Assembly (NCBI RefSeq): GCF_002159915.1
Contig: NZ_NFJP01000002.1
Location: forward strand, 62,001 to 126,000
Length of the DNA: 64,000 nt
Reading direction: 5' to 3'
Source: Gordonibacter sp. An230
GTDB lineage: Bacteria; Actinomycetota; Coriobacteriia; Coriobacteriales; Eggerthellaceae
The notes under the pieces: generated by a model
What the model was told of the DNA's origin: nothing
What the model saw: only the letters and a program-made list of their open reading frames with translations
Databases searched by the model: none
Program-made: the position numbers and the translations under genes
Shown: piece after piece, positions 9,963 to 18,100 of the stretch
Numbering within the stretch: the first letter of the stretch is position 1
Layout of the letters: each line of letters starts with the position of its first letter

Positions 9963-10397
9963 CCCTCGCCGTCAAGCCGAGGTCGGGAGGCTCCGCGAAC
10001 CCGCCGCCCAGGCTGGCCTCGCCAGCCATCGCCCCGGACGGGTCCAAGCCTCGCCCAAGCCCCAGAAAGGCCCGGGTCCCATCCCGGCCCTTTCCCGTGA
10101 TGCGCCGGCGCGCAGGGCGCCGCCGGGCCCCTTGCCGGCCAGGCGTGCACGTATCGGCGCATCCCCAAAACCCGCCAAATCCGCGAGGCGACCTTGGGCG
10201 GGGACGTCGTCGGCCCATGCGGGCCGTCCGCCGAAACGAACGCCTGCCGTCGCATGCGAACCGTCCGCAGCGGTCTCGATCGCCGCTGGATCTCCCACAA
10301 TGTCGACCGCCGCTTCGAAAGCCGACAACCGCGCCGCAACCACCGAAGAGCCCCTTGCCTTGTCCGGCGAAGGGCGGTCAAACACTCCGAAACGAGG
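9963..10397. other. Gene-free GC-rich gap
   Basis: Open frames cross these 435 bases in several phases, but they have low-complexity Pro/Arg/Gly translations, no ribosome site and no recognisable domain. The sequence is dominated by short GC-rich inverted repeats around 10060-10140. I see no supported gene or RNA. Confidence 0.5.
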
Positions 10398-13163
10398 TTA
10401 AGCCGAAACGGCCTCTAAAGAGCGAAGCACGTTCACGAGCGCGTCGTCGGGACGATACCGCAGGCGCAAGCTGAGCAGGCTGCGCGCAACGACGAACACA
10501 CCGGCGTTCGTCGCAGCGACCGCTCCAGCGCCAAGCGCATCGAGCACCTCCTCGCTAGGAGCGACCGGAATGCCGAGGCGAGCGAGCGCGATGTCCACCT
10601 CCTCGCGATCAGGCATCGTCTCGCCCGTCTCCTGGATAAGCTCTTGCAACTCAGCGCTGACCTGCAACACGAAAGCCGGTGACACGGAAAGGGACTTCAC
10701 ATAGCACGCCGCGCCCGCATCCGGCTTGCCCGCCTTCCATAGCACGTAGGCCAGCTGGTAATACAGAAGGGCGATATCACCCGGCTGCACGGCAACGCGC
10801 AAGCCTTCCACCAGCATCTCCGCCGCATTCTCCATATCGCCCACCAGCATGTAGGCCCGCCCGAGCCGGCAGAAACCCGCTGCGACCGTGGGGGCCATCT
10901 CCACGGCACGCTGACCGAATCGGAGCGCCTCGTCGGCGCGCTCGAACGAGTGCTCGAGCAAGCGCACGATCTCGAGATGGCAGAGGTAGAACGAATCCGG
11001 AACAAGGACGACGCGCTTGTCCGCATCGCGAGCGACGCGTGCGATCACAGACGCATACGCCCCATCGAAAGAAGCTTCGCCACGATAGGCGCAAAGGGCG
11101 CGATTGTAGAGCACGCGGCTCGCATACAGGTCGAACGAGCGGTAGACCTCGGAAGAGCCGTCCGAGTACCCGTCAAGCGCAACGGCGTCGGCGACAGCGC
11201 CGATGAGCGCGTTTGCAGCCCCTTCGGGATCGCGCGGGGCAAGCGTTCGAGCATGTGCGAGCGCCGCCAAGCAGCGATCCTCTCCGAGAAACCTGCCGAC
11301 CACGGCGTTCTGGTCGCCGACATCCACCTCCCCTTCGGCGAGCGCCGCCATAAGGCGCATGCAGGCGGAGACCGCGCGGGTGTCGGCTTCGGCAACAGCG
11401 CGGTCCTGGGCCGTGCGCACGATGCGTATGGCTTCGGTGATGTTCGGCGCCCTCACGATCCGATCCGCCAGGCCCTCGCCCGCGCGTCGCAGCGCGGCAT
11501 CATAGCTGATGCGCATGTCGCCGCATCGATCAGTCCCCAGCGCTTCCCGAGCAGAATCCGGCAACAGAGCATCCTCCGCCTCAGGAAGGTCGCCGCGCAG
11601 CCGGGCCGACGGCAACGTCCGCAGCATGCCGAACGCATCGGCCTCAGGAAGGTCGAAGCAAGCGCCGAGCCTGTGAAACAGGGGCTTCGGATCACCCGCA
11701 CGAGCCGCTCCGAAACCATCCGAGGCCTCGTACGTCGCGCGGTCAAACGCAACCTGGTAAAGAGCCGGACCATGCGCCCCCTGCGGAAACTCCTCCGCAC
11801 GCGCGATCCCCTCTGCGCCTTCGGCGTCCTCCGGGCAGGCAATCGCACGCGCGACCACCTCCACCCGTTGCACCGCAGACGAAGCCTCGAACGCAATGCT
11901 CGCCAGCATAATGCCGAGATGCTCGGCGTAGCGAAGCGCCTGCGCTTCGCGCGCCCCCGCGTCCGCTTGTTTCCACGACCCCTCCAAGTCGGACCGCGCC
12001 GACTCGACCCACGTCCACGCGGGCATGAGCGATGCATCGGGCACCGACGCGTCGAACGCGACGACGCCCGCCGACAGGTCGGCGTCAACAACGGCTTCTA
12101 AGCGCACGGGCAGTCGAAGCCGCTCGAGAGCGCCGCCCACAGCGCAGCGAAATCCCCATTCGCCATCGCGCGGTGCGGGCGGCGCATCCACGACCTGATC
12201 GAGGGACGGGCGCTGCACGGCCACCGTCTCGACGAGATACGTGTCCCAACGCGCGCAATCGGCATCGGTCGCTGCCGTGGCCGCATCGCCGAACGCCTCG
12301 GCCACGAGCAGAAAACGATTGAGCGACGCCTCGAGCGCCCACACCGTGCGCATCTCGATGCCCGCATCTTCATCTTCGACGGCCAGGTAAAACGTGTTCG
12401 CATAGCGCGCGGTGCGCACGAGACGCAAAGCTCCGTCTTTCGCGCCGCGCTCGCGCACCTCGCCTAGGCCCGCCTCATCCAGCCACCGCGCCAGACAGCG
12501 CACGAGAGCCGGCGGACGATACGCGGGGTCCGTCGCCGCTTCGCGCACCTCGGCCACGATCTTCTCGAACGCAACAAGGGGCTTCTCGGAGCGCAACCAA
12601 GAGAATACGCCGGCCAATCCGCGCTCGGGAACGTCTCGTGCGCCAAGTTTGGGGCGATGGACAAACGCAAGATACGCACGAGCCAGGGCATCGACGTACG
12701 AAAGCTCCGACGCGCAAGGCCCGAAATCGATCCAAGCATCGAACAGCTGGTAACGGTTGCGAACGCAGCAGTACTGCGCGACCTCTCTCACGCCGTCTTC
12801 CGCATGCAGTTCGACGCATCCGAGCTCTCCATCCGACCCCGGCTGGTCCTTCCAGCGCACGAACGCCAAATCGGGCTCGCGAGCCGGAGGGACGGATAAG
12901 GCCGTGTTCGTCGAGAACACACGGCCATACGGATCGAGGTAAGCGAGAACCACCACGTCGTTTTTGCCGAGGAACTCGACCACGTACGCACCTCCCGTGG
13001 CAGGAGTCGCAATGCCGCCTTCGATCCACCCGTACACCGCATGCTCCGACGAGGAGGCTCCGGGCACCGGCGGCACCGCGCCCGCCAGAACCCTCCTCTT
13101 CGCTCCGAAAAACGCGCGCCCCTTCAGATGAAGCACTGCGCTTGCCTCTGGCCGTCGTCGCAC
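10398..13163 (-). CDS. Large TPR-containing protein of unknown function
   Basis: A 921-residue soluble protein without signal peptide or membrane segments. About residues 1-600 form an unrecognised region that starts with a beta-rich part (HAVYGWIEGGIATP, YVVEFLGKNDVVVLAYLDPY). Residues about 640-860 look like degenerate tetratricopeptide repeats (for example FGQRAVEMAPTVAAGFCRLG and LLYYQLAYVLWKAGKPDAGA). The frame extends 72 codons upstream, but GGAAAGGAAGG seven bases before this GTG is a very strong ribosome site, so I choose it. It stands alone, with over 400 bases on either side. It could be a scaffold or tip-type protein; no function is assigned. Confidence 0.8.
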   Translation of the reverse strand: MRRRPEASAVLHLKGRAFFGAKRRVLAGAVPPVPGASSSEHAVYGWIEGGIATPATGGAYVVEFLGKNDVVVLAYLDPYGRVFSTNTALSVPPAREPDLAFVRWKDQPGSDGELGCVELHAEDGVREVAQYCCVRNRYQLFDAWIDFGPCASELSYVDALARAYLAFVHRPKLGARDVPERGLAGVFSWLRSEKPLVAFEKIVAEVREAATDPAYRPPALVRCLARWLDEAGLGEVRERGAKDGALRLVRTARYANTFYLAVEDEDAGIEMRTVWALEASLNRFLLVAEAFGDAATAATDADCARWDTYLVETVAVQRPSLDQVVDAPPAPRDGEWGFRCAVGGALERLRLPVRLEAVVDADLSAGVVAFDASVPDASLMPAWTWVESARSDLEGSWKQADAGAREAQALRYAEHLGIMLASIAFEASSAVQRVEVVARAIACPEDAEGAEGIARAEEFPQGAHGPALYQVAFDRATYEASDGFGAARAGDPKPLFHRLGACFDLPEADAFGMLRTLPSARLRGDLPEAEDALLPDSAREALGTDRCGDMRISYDAALRRAGEGLADRIVRAPNITEAIRIVRTAQDRAVAEADTRAVSACMRLMAALAEGEVDVGDQNAVVGRFLGEDRCLAALAHARTLAPRDPEGAANALIGAVADAVALDGYSDGSSEVYRSFDLYASRVLYNRALCAYRGEASFDGAYASVIARVARDADKRVVLVPDSFYLCHLEIVRLLEHSFERADEALRFGQRAVEMAPTVAAGFCRLGRAYMLVGDMENAAEMLVEGLRVAVQPGDIALLYYQLAYVLWKAGKPDAGAACYVKSLSVSPAFVLQVSAELQELIQETGETMPDREEVDIALARLGIPVAPSEEVLDALGAGAVAATNAGVFVVARSLLSLRLRYRPDDALVNVLRSLEAVSA

Positions 13164-13354
13164 GTCGTCGCCTTCCTTTCCGTCCGGCAGCAGCATAACA
13201 TGACCAAGCGGCGACACAAAGCGGACATGGGCGACACTACGGAATCGCACGCAGACCGCAAGGCGGCGACCGTTCGAAGCGCGGCATGCCATCGCACCGC
13301 CACGGAGCCGACGCCCTGCAGAGCCGCCATGCGAGCAACAGCCCGCTTTTTGGT

Positions 13355-13559
13355 CGCGAAATCCCGTTCTGGCACGCACACCGTCACTTTACCCTCCCTT
13401 TTTCCCACATGCGAAACGCGCGGCAAGGAAAACCGCAGGTCGCCGCATTCTCGATAGAGCACGGATGGCCGCATCCGTGCCAGAACGGGAATCCGCGGCC
13501 AAAAACGAGGGGATTCCCAACATGGCAGGGCCTCGCGACCCACCGTGCCAGGAATCCCC
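13355..13559. repeat. Cluster of nested inverted repeats upstream of the TPR gene
   Basis: Within the 464-base gap 13164-13627 there are two 22-base arms (13355-13376 and 13476-13497) that match in inverted orientation at 20 positions, sharing CCCGTTCTGGCACG. Between them sits a 9-bp hairpin (13459-13480, GCACGGATG/CATCCGTGC), and just outside a second 9-bp stem GGGGATTCC/GGAATCCCC (13509-13517 and 13551-13559). The arms share a TCCC-spacer-TGGCA theme. Function is unknown; a mobile-repeat remnant or regulatory RNA structure are both possible. Confidence 0.6.
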
Positions 13560-13627
13560 GCCACTGGAATGAAGCGCAACGTCCGCAGCACCGCTTCCCG
13601 ATGCCGCCCGATCATCGGCCCACGCGA

Positions 13628-14008
13628 TCAGTGATGATGGTTGCAAGCCTGATCTGCACCCATGATGGGCGCTTGCCCAGACGCGACGAGCTTAGCGGCA
13701 TCGCCCACAACGGCATGCTCGTTGTCGAAGTACACGGTGATCCCAGCTTGGTTGAAGCCCATGAGCGGACGCATGCCCATACCGGCCGCCACGATGGCAT
13801 CCACCCCCGCGTCGGCCAGAAGGCCCACCGGCCGCAGGCAACCTCCCTCCTCATGCGGCGGGTTAGCGACCTCGGTCGTGCCCGTGATCTGGCCGTCTGC
13901 GATCTCGACCACCGTGAAGCAATCGCAATGTCCGAAATGGCCCGCCCTTTGGGAGTCGAGCCCTGCCGCGCCCATCGTGGGAACGGCCAATTTCATCGTC
14001 TCGCCCAT
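13628..14008 (-). CDS. NifB/NifX-family iron-molybdenum cluster-binding protein
   Basis: A 126-residue single-domain protein of the dinitrogenase iron-molybdenum cofactor family. Family features are the N-terminal MKLAVPTMGAAGLDSQRAGH stretch, FGHCDCFTVVEI, and the central GVDAIVAAGMGMRPLMGF. It ends in CNHHH, a possible metal ligand. No nif genes are nearby. Such small homologues are widespread in anaerobes, where their role in metal-cluster handling is not settled. The start has AGAAGG five bases upstream. It follows the PadR gene on the same strand, 177 bases away, and may be under its control. Confidence 0.85.
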   Translation of the reverse strand: MGETMKLAVPTMGAAGLDSQRAGHFGHCDCFTVVEIADGQITGTTEVANPPHEEGGCLRPVGLLADAGVDAIVAAGMGMRPLMGFNQAGITVYFDNEHAVVGDAAKLVASGQAPIMGADQACNHHH

Positions 14009-14185
14009 TTTCGCCTTCTTTCTCCGGAGCGTTCGCGCCCCGGTGCCTTAGTTGCCACGCCACGCCTTCGCCGCGAGAAACCGTTTGAAAAGCACGGCGA
14101 CAGCCCCACGTCGGTTTCGCAGTTCCAAGAAACATGCCCGTCTCCAATGGAGACGCAATCCCGAACCACGATTTTCAGCCTACTG

Positions 14186-14731
14186 TCAAGTGCCGCCGAA
14201 GCCCCCGTCCGGATCCGCAGAATCGTCGCCTGCATCGGAAATCCTGGATTCGCGCGGCATGGACGCATCCTGCAACGTTTTCAGGCCGCCCTCCAACAAA
14301 CCCACCAAAAGCTCGTCCAAACGCTGACGGTCGCGCAGGGCGTCGAGCCATTGCTCGGCAAGCTCCACGCCTTGATGCGTGAGCTCGTACTCGCGTCTGC
14401 GCGGACCGGACTCGTCGTCGCACCAACGCGAGACGACCGCGCCCTCCTCCTCGAGGCGGCGAAGGCTCCGGTACAGGCCGCCCACATCCACGTCCACCGC
14501 GCCGCCCGTCTTCTCGAGGATGGTCTTGCGCATGTCGTAGCCGTAACCGCCCGCATACAGAAGCGCCGCAAGCGCCGCCGGCTCGACGAGCGCACCGCCC
14601 CCTCCGCCGCGCCTGCGGCAGCACGGCCTGCGCACGGCAGGAACCGACGCGGGCAACGCAGGGCCTCCGTCTGGCACGGAGGAGCCGCACGAAGCCGCGA
14701 ATTCGCTCCCATCGTCCAACGTGGTCCGCAC
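14186..14731 (-). CDS. PadR-family transcriptional regulator
   Basis: A 181-residue regulator. After a cysteine/glycine-rich N-terminal extension (about residues 35-50, CCRRRGGGGG) comes a PadR winged helix: LAALLYAGGYGYDMRKTI, then VDVGGLYRSLRRLEEEGAVV and the wing RREYELTHQGVELAEQWL. The C-terminal tail is short and acidic. A GTG 12 codons upstream is possible, but CCGGAGGAGAAGGAG just before the chosen GTG decides the start. The cysteine-rich extension is unusual for PadR and could sense metal or redox state, which fits the NifX-like neighbour. Confidence 0.85.
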   Translation of the reverse strand: MRTTLDDGSEFAASCGSSVPDGGPALPASVPAVRRPCCRRRGGGGGALVEPAALAALLYAGGYGYDMRKTILEKTGGAVDVDVGGLYRSLRRLEEEGAVVSRWCDDESGPRRREYELTHQGVELAEQWLDALRDRQRLDELLVGLLEGGLKTLQDASMPRESRISDAGDDSADPDGGFGGT

Positions 14732-14770
14732 CTCCTTCTCCTCCGGTCGTCCGAACCCGCTTTTCACTTA

Positions 14771-14820
14771 TATGCCGACAACATATATACTCCCGAAACA
14801 TGTATGTTGTCAACATATAC
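14771..14820. promoter_or_regulatory. Tandem palindromic operator, probably for PadR
   Basis: Two related palindromes lie just upstream of the PadR gene. The right one (14803-14817) is TATGTTG-T-CAACATA, perfect over 7-bp arms. The left one (14771-14785) is TATGCCG-A-CAACATA, imperfect. Their centres are 32 bases apart, close to three helical turns. PadR proteins typically bind ATGT/ACAT palindromes and repress themselves, so autoregulation is the natural reading. Confidence 0.75.
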
Positions 14821-15038
14821 TGCGACGAAACACACCTGTCACAGCGCCGAACGCCGGAAAAGCCGAAACCGCGGCTCCCCATCTTCTCTTCTCGACTGAT
14901 CGACACTGGCAAGTCGGCGCCTCGCAGCGTCAGCCGCGGCAAGGCGGAGAGAGGCCGCTCTGCGGAGGCGGCAAAGCGGAATAAGGTCGCTAGCCGGTTC
15001 GTTGGAATGAGGAAGAACCGCAGATGCGCTCTCACGCA

Positions 15039-15078
15039 GAGAGGCGCCGCAACCGTCGGAACGGTGCAGGCGCCTCTC
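15039..15078. terminator. Stem-loop between PadR and M60 genes
   Basis: A 10-bp stem GAGAGGCGCC/GGCGCCTCTC with a second small stem inside its loop. It lies 30 bases beyond the stop of the leftward M60 gene and could end that transcript, although no T-run follows on that strand. On the plus strand a T6 run follows 11 bases later. Together with the operator this accounts for the structured part of the 376-base gap 14732-15107; I see nothing else there. Confidence 0.4.
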
Positions 15079-15107
15079 ATCGAAGCTCTTTTTTCACCTG
15101 CGCATTT

Positions 15108-18100
15108 TCATCTGCGCATGCGGCAACGGGCGATCATCGCGGCCGCCACGACGGCTGCGACGGCCGCTGCGACCAAAAGGACAAGGTGAATTCCGGCATC
15201 GCCTGTTTTGGAAAGCCCGCCCTCGACGCTGCTCCCACCCTCGTCCTTTTTGGCATCGTCCTCGACGACGCCGTCCTCGACTGCGCCGCCTTCGACGCCG
15301 GTGTCGACCTCAACGCCGTCGCCCCCATCCGCCTCGGAACCGGAGCCGGGCGCCGAGCCGTCTCCCGGCCCGGGCTGCGGGTCAGGTTCGGGCACCGGTC
15401 CCACCTCCTGTTCAGGTGCGAAAGACCAGACGCCCCGGAGGACGAAGTCGCTGCCGGGGACGGTGGAGGGAGGCTCGCTCCATCCGACGAACGTCCACGT
15501 GCCCGACCCTTTCACGACCACCTCGGTCCGTACGGGTTGCGGCGCGGAGAGCGCCGCGCCCGCCGTGAAGGACTGCGCCGTCGGCAGCACGTCAAGAACC
15601 TCCTGAGGCAATTCCTGCCCGTCTTCCGCGGCGAATTCGAACGTGGCCGTAACAACAGCGGCGTCGAGCAGCACAGTCGTCTCGGCGCTCACGTTTCCGG
15701 CCGCATCTTGCGCAGTCGCGGAGACGCTTCCGCCAAACGCCACATCGAGGCCCGAAAGATCGATGGCTCCCTCGAAGACGCCCTCGGCCGCACCAGCCGC
15801 ATCAGCGGCACCGACGACCTGCTCGGCCAACAGCGTGCCGTCAGCAGCGCGCACCGTCCACGACACCGAGCTCACGCCGCTTGATTGCCGCACGTTCGCG
15901 GCGGCGGGGTCGCTCGCCTCGAAGAGCACGGACGACCCGTCCTCGCTGAGCACGAGGGCCACTTCGGGGGCAGTGCGATCAATGCGCACCTCGGTCGCAA
16001 GCGCTGCACTGCGGGCGCCAGCATGCCGTAGAGCATCGGCGGCCGCAGCGAACGTCAGCGAAGCCTCCGTAACGCCCTCTGCGTCGACGACGACCGAGGC
16101 GGCGAACTCCCCGCCCTCTTCGGCGACGAGCGTGTACGGGACCTCGCCATCAGAGAGTTTAGCAGACGGGCTCAGCTTCACCATCCCGCTGTTCGTCCAC
16201 GCGCCCTGCGCAACAGGATTACCGTCCGCATCGAAGGCCTCAAGCCAATCGCCTTGGGGCACATCCTGCTTCACCGTGAGCGTACCGGTCTGCACGGACA
16301 CGTCGTAGCACGCGTGCACGTTCTCCGGGATGGCCGTCACCGTATACTCCCCCGGCTCCATCGGCTGCTCGACCTCCACGCCAGTGGCCACGTCGGCGAA
16401 AGACAACGTCCAGTTCCCCACCGCGACGTCGTTCCCTACCACGGAGCCTCCCGAAAGGCTGGGAACGAAAACGGATGCGGGATCGTAGGTCTCTCCCGCG
16501 TAAATTTCGGCAGAGGGCACCTCGTAGGACAAACTGCGCTTGCCCACCGTTATCGGTACCCGTTTTTCGGACACGCTCGTCTCGGCCGCGGAAGAAAGCG
16601 GCCCCGGACGGCTCTCGACGGCGTACAGGCGAACGATGAGCTCGGTGGAACCCGCCGACACCGGCACGATCGATCCGTTCTCGATGCGAGCGACGCCCTC
16701 GTCGGCGATCTCGTAGGTGTAACGGTAGATGCCGGCGGAGTCGCTCGCAGGAAGCTCGAACGTCTGCCCTTCGCCGTACGCGAACTCGATGGGGTCGATG
16801 TCGAACGCATCGGACGGAATGTCGTCGCTCGCGAATCCGACGGAGCTGGAATTGCAGCGGTTGTCGTAGGCCACCACGCTGTAGACATGATCCGCGCCGT
16901 CGTTTGGCGGGTTGACATCCAGCAGCTTGTCGCCGTAGCGATCGTAGTCGATGAGCTGTCCGTCGCGATACAGCTCGTATCCATTGGTTGACGCGCTCAA
17001 ACCGTCCACGGCGGGCATCGTGGCGGTCACGGGAATCTGGCCATCGGCGTTTTTCTCCCCCACGAACACGATGGGCGCGACCTCCATGCCGTACTCGTCG
17101 TACGTTTTGCGACCGACCCCGTCATTGTTCGCGGAGTCGATGGTGAAGTACTGAACCTTGCGCGGAAGAGAGGGGTACTGCGAGCAGAAGTCCTTGACCT
17201 CCTGGGAGACGTTCGTCTTGCCCATCGACTCCACGTACTCGGCGAAGTTGTAGCCCGTGCTCATCGTGTGCGCCACGATGATGCGCATGGCTTTGTCGGC
17301 GGTAACGTTCGTGACGGCGCTCGCATTCTCGCGCAGGATGCGCATCGACGTGCCGAACGCCCCGTACCTGCCCACCTGCTCGGCCAGCTCTGGCGTGTAA
17401 GGGCTGGAATCGAAATCGTAGTCTGAGTAATCCCACTCATCGAAGAAATGCGTGCCCAGCCACCACATCATGGGGTTGTAGAAGCTGTCGCTCACGCCGC
17501 TGACGACGGCCTTCCCCTGCGGGTTGCGCGCGTTTTCTTTGTTGAGGGCGTAATGCTTCGTCAGACAGGTGTTCTTGATCTGGGGATGGTAATCCTCCCA
17601 ATGAATCTGGCCGTCTTGCCGGTACTTCCCGAGAATGCCGTAAAACACGCACTGCACCGAGTACACGTTGTTCGTCTGCTCAGTGATGACGGTGTTTCTG
17701 TTGTCCAGCATATGGCCGTACTCGTGCGACATGCCCCAAGCGTACATTATCTGACCTGAGAGGAACTGCGCCGCGGAGCTTTCCGGCATATGAAAGTACC
17801 ATCCAGACGCGAACATCGTCGACGGCTTTGTCACCGTGCTGGTGAAGCACGTATGCACGCGCATGGCGCTAGGACGATGCACGGGGTTGGGATCGTTCTC
17901 GTCAAAGCCGTCGAACCTCCACAGCATCTCCAGGCGCTCTTGGATGGCATCGTTCGATTTCTCGATGTAGGCAATGGCGTCGTCAACGCTGTTGATGGAG
18001 GAGTACATGTCCTTTGCAGCTTGAGAACGCAGACTGAACTGGGCATTCCCGTTATCGCCCATCTGGATGGCCGTCATGTTGGACGCACCCTCCGAAACGC

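Noticed and set aside
9972-10385. 137-codon minus-strand frame after the TPR gene
   Set aside because: Low-complexity Gly/Ala/Arg translation, no ribosome site and no recognisable domain.
13459-13485. GG-N10-GC pattern resembling a sigma-54 promoter (TGGCACGG...GC, minus strand)
   Set aside because: Sigma-54 is not expected in Actinobacteria and the motif is part of a symmetric hairpin cluster.
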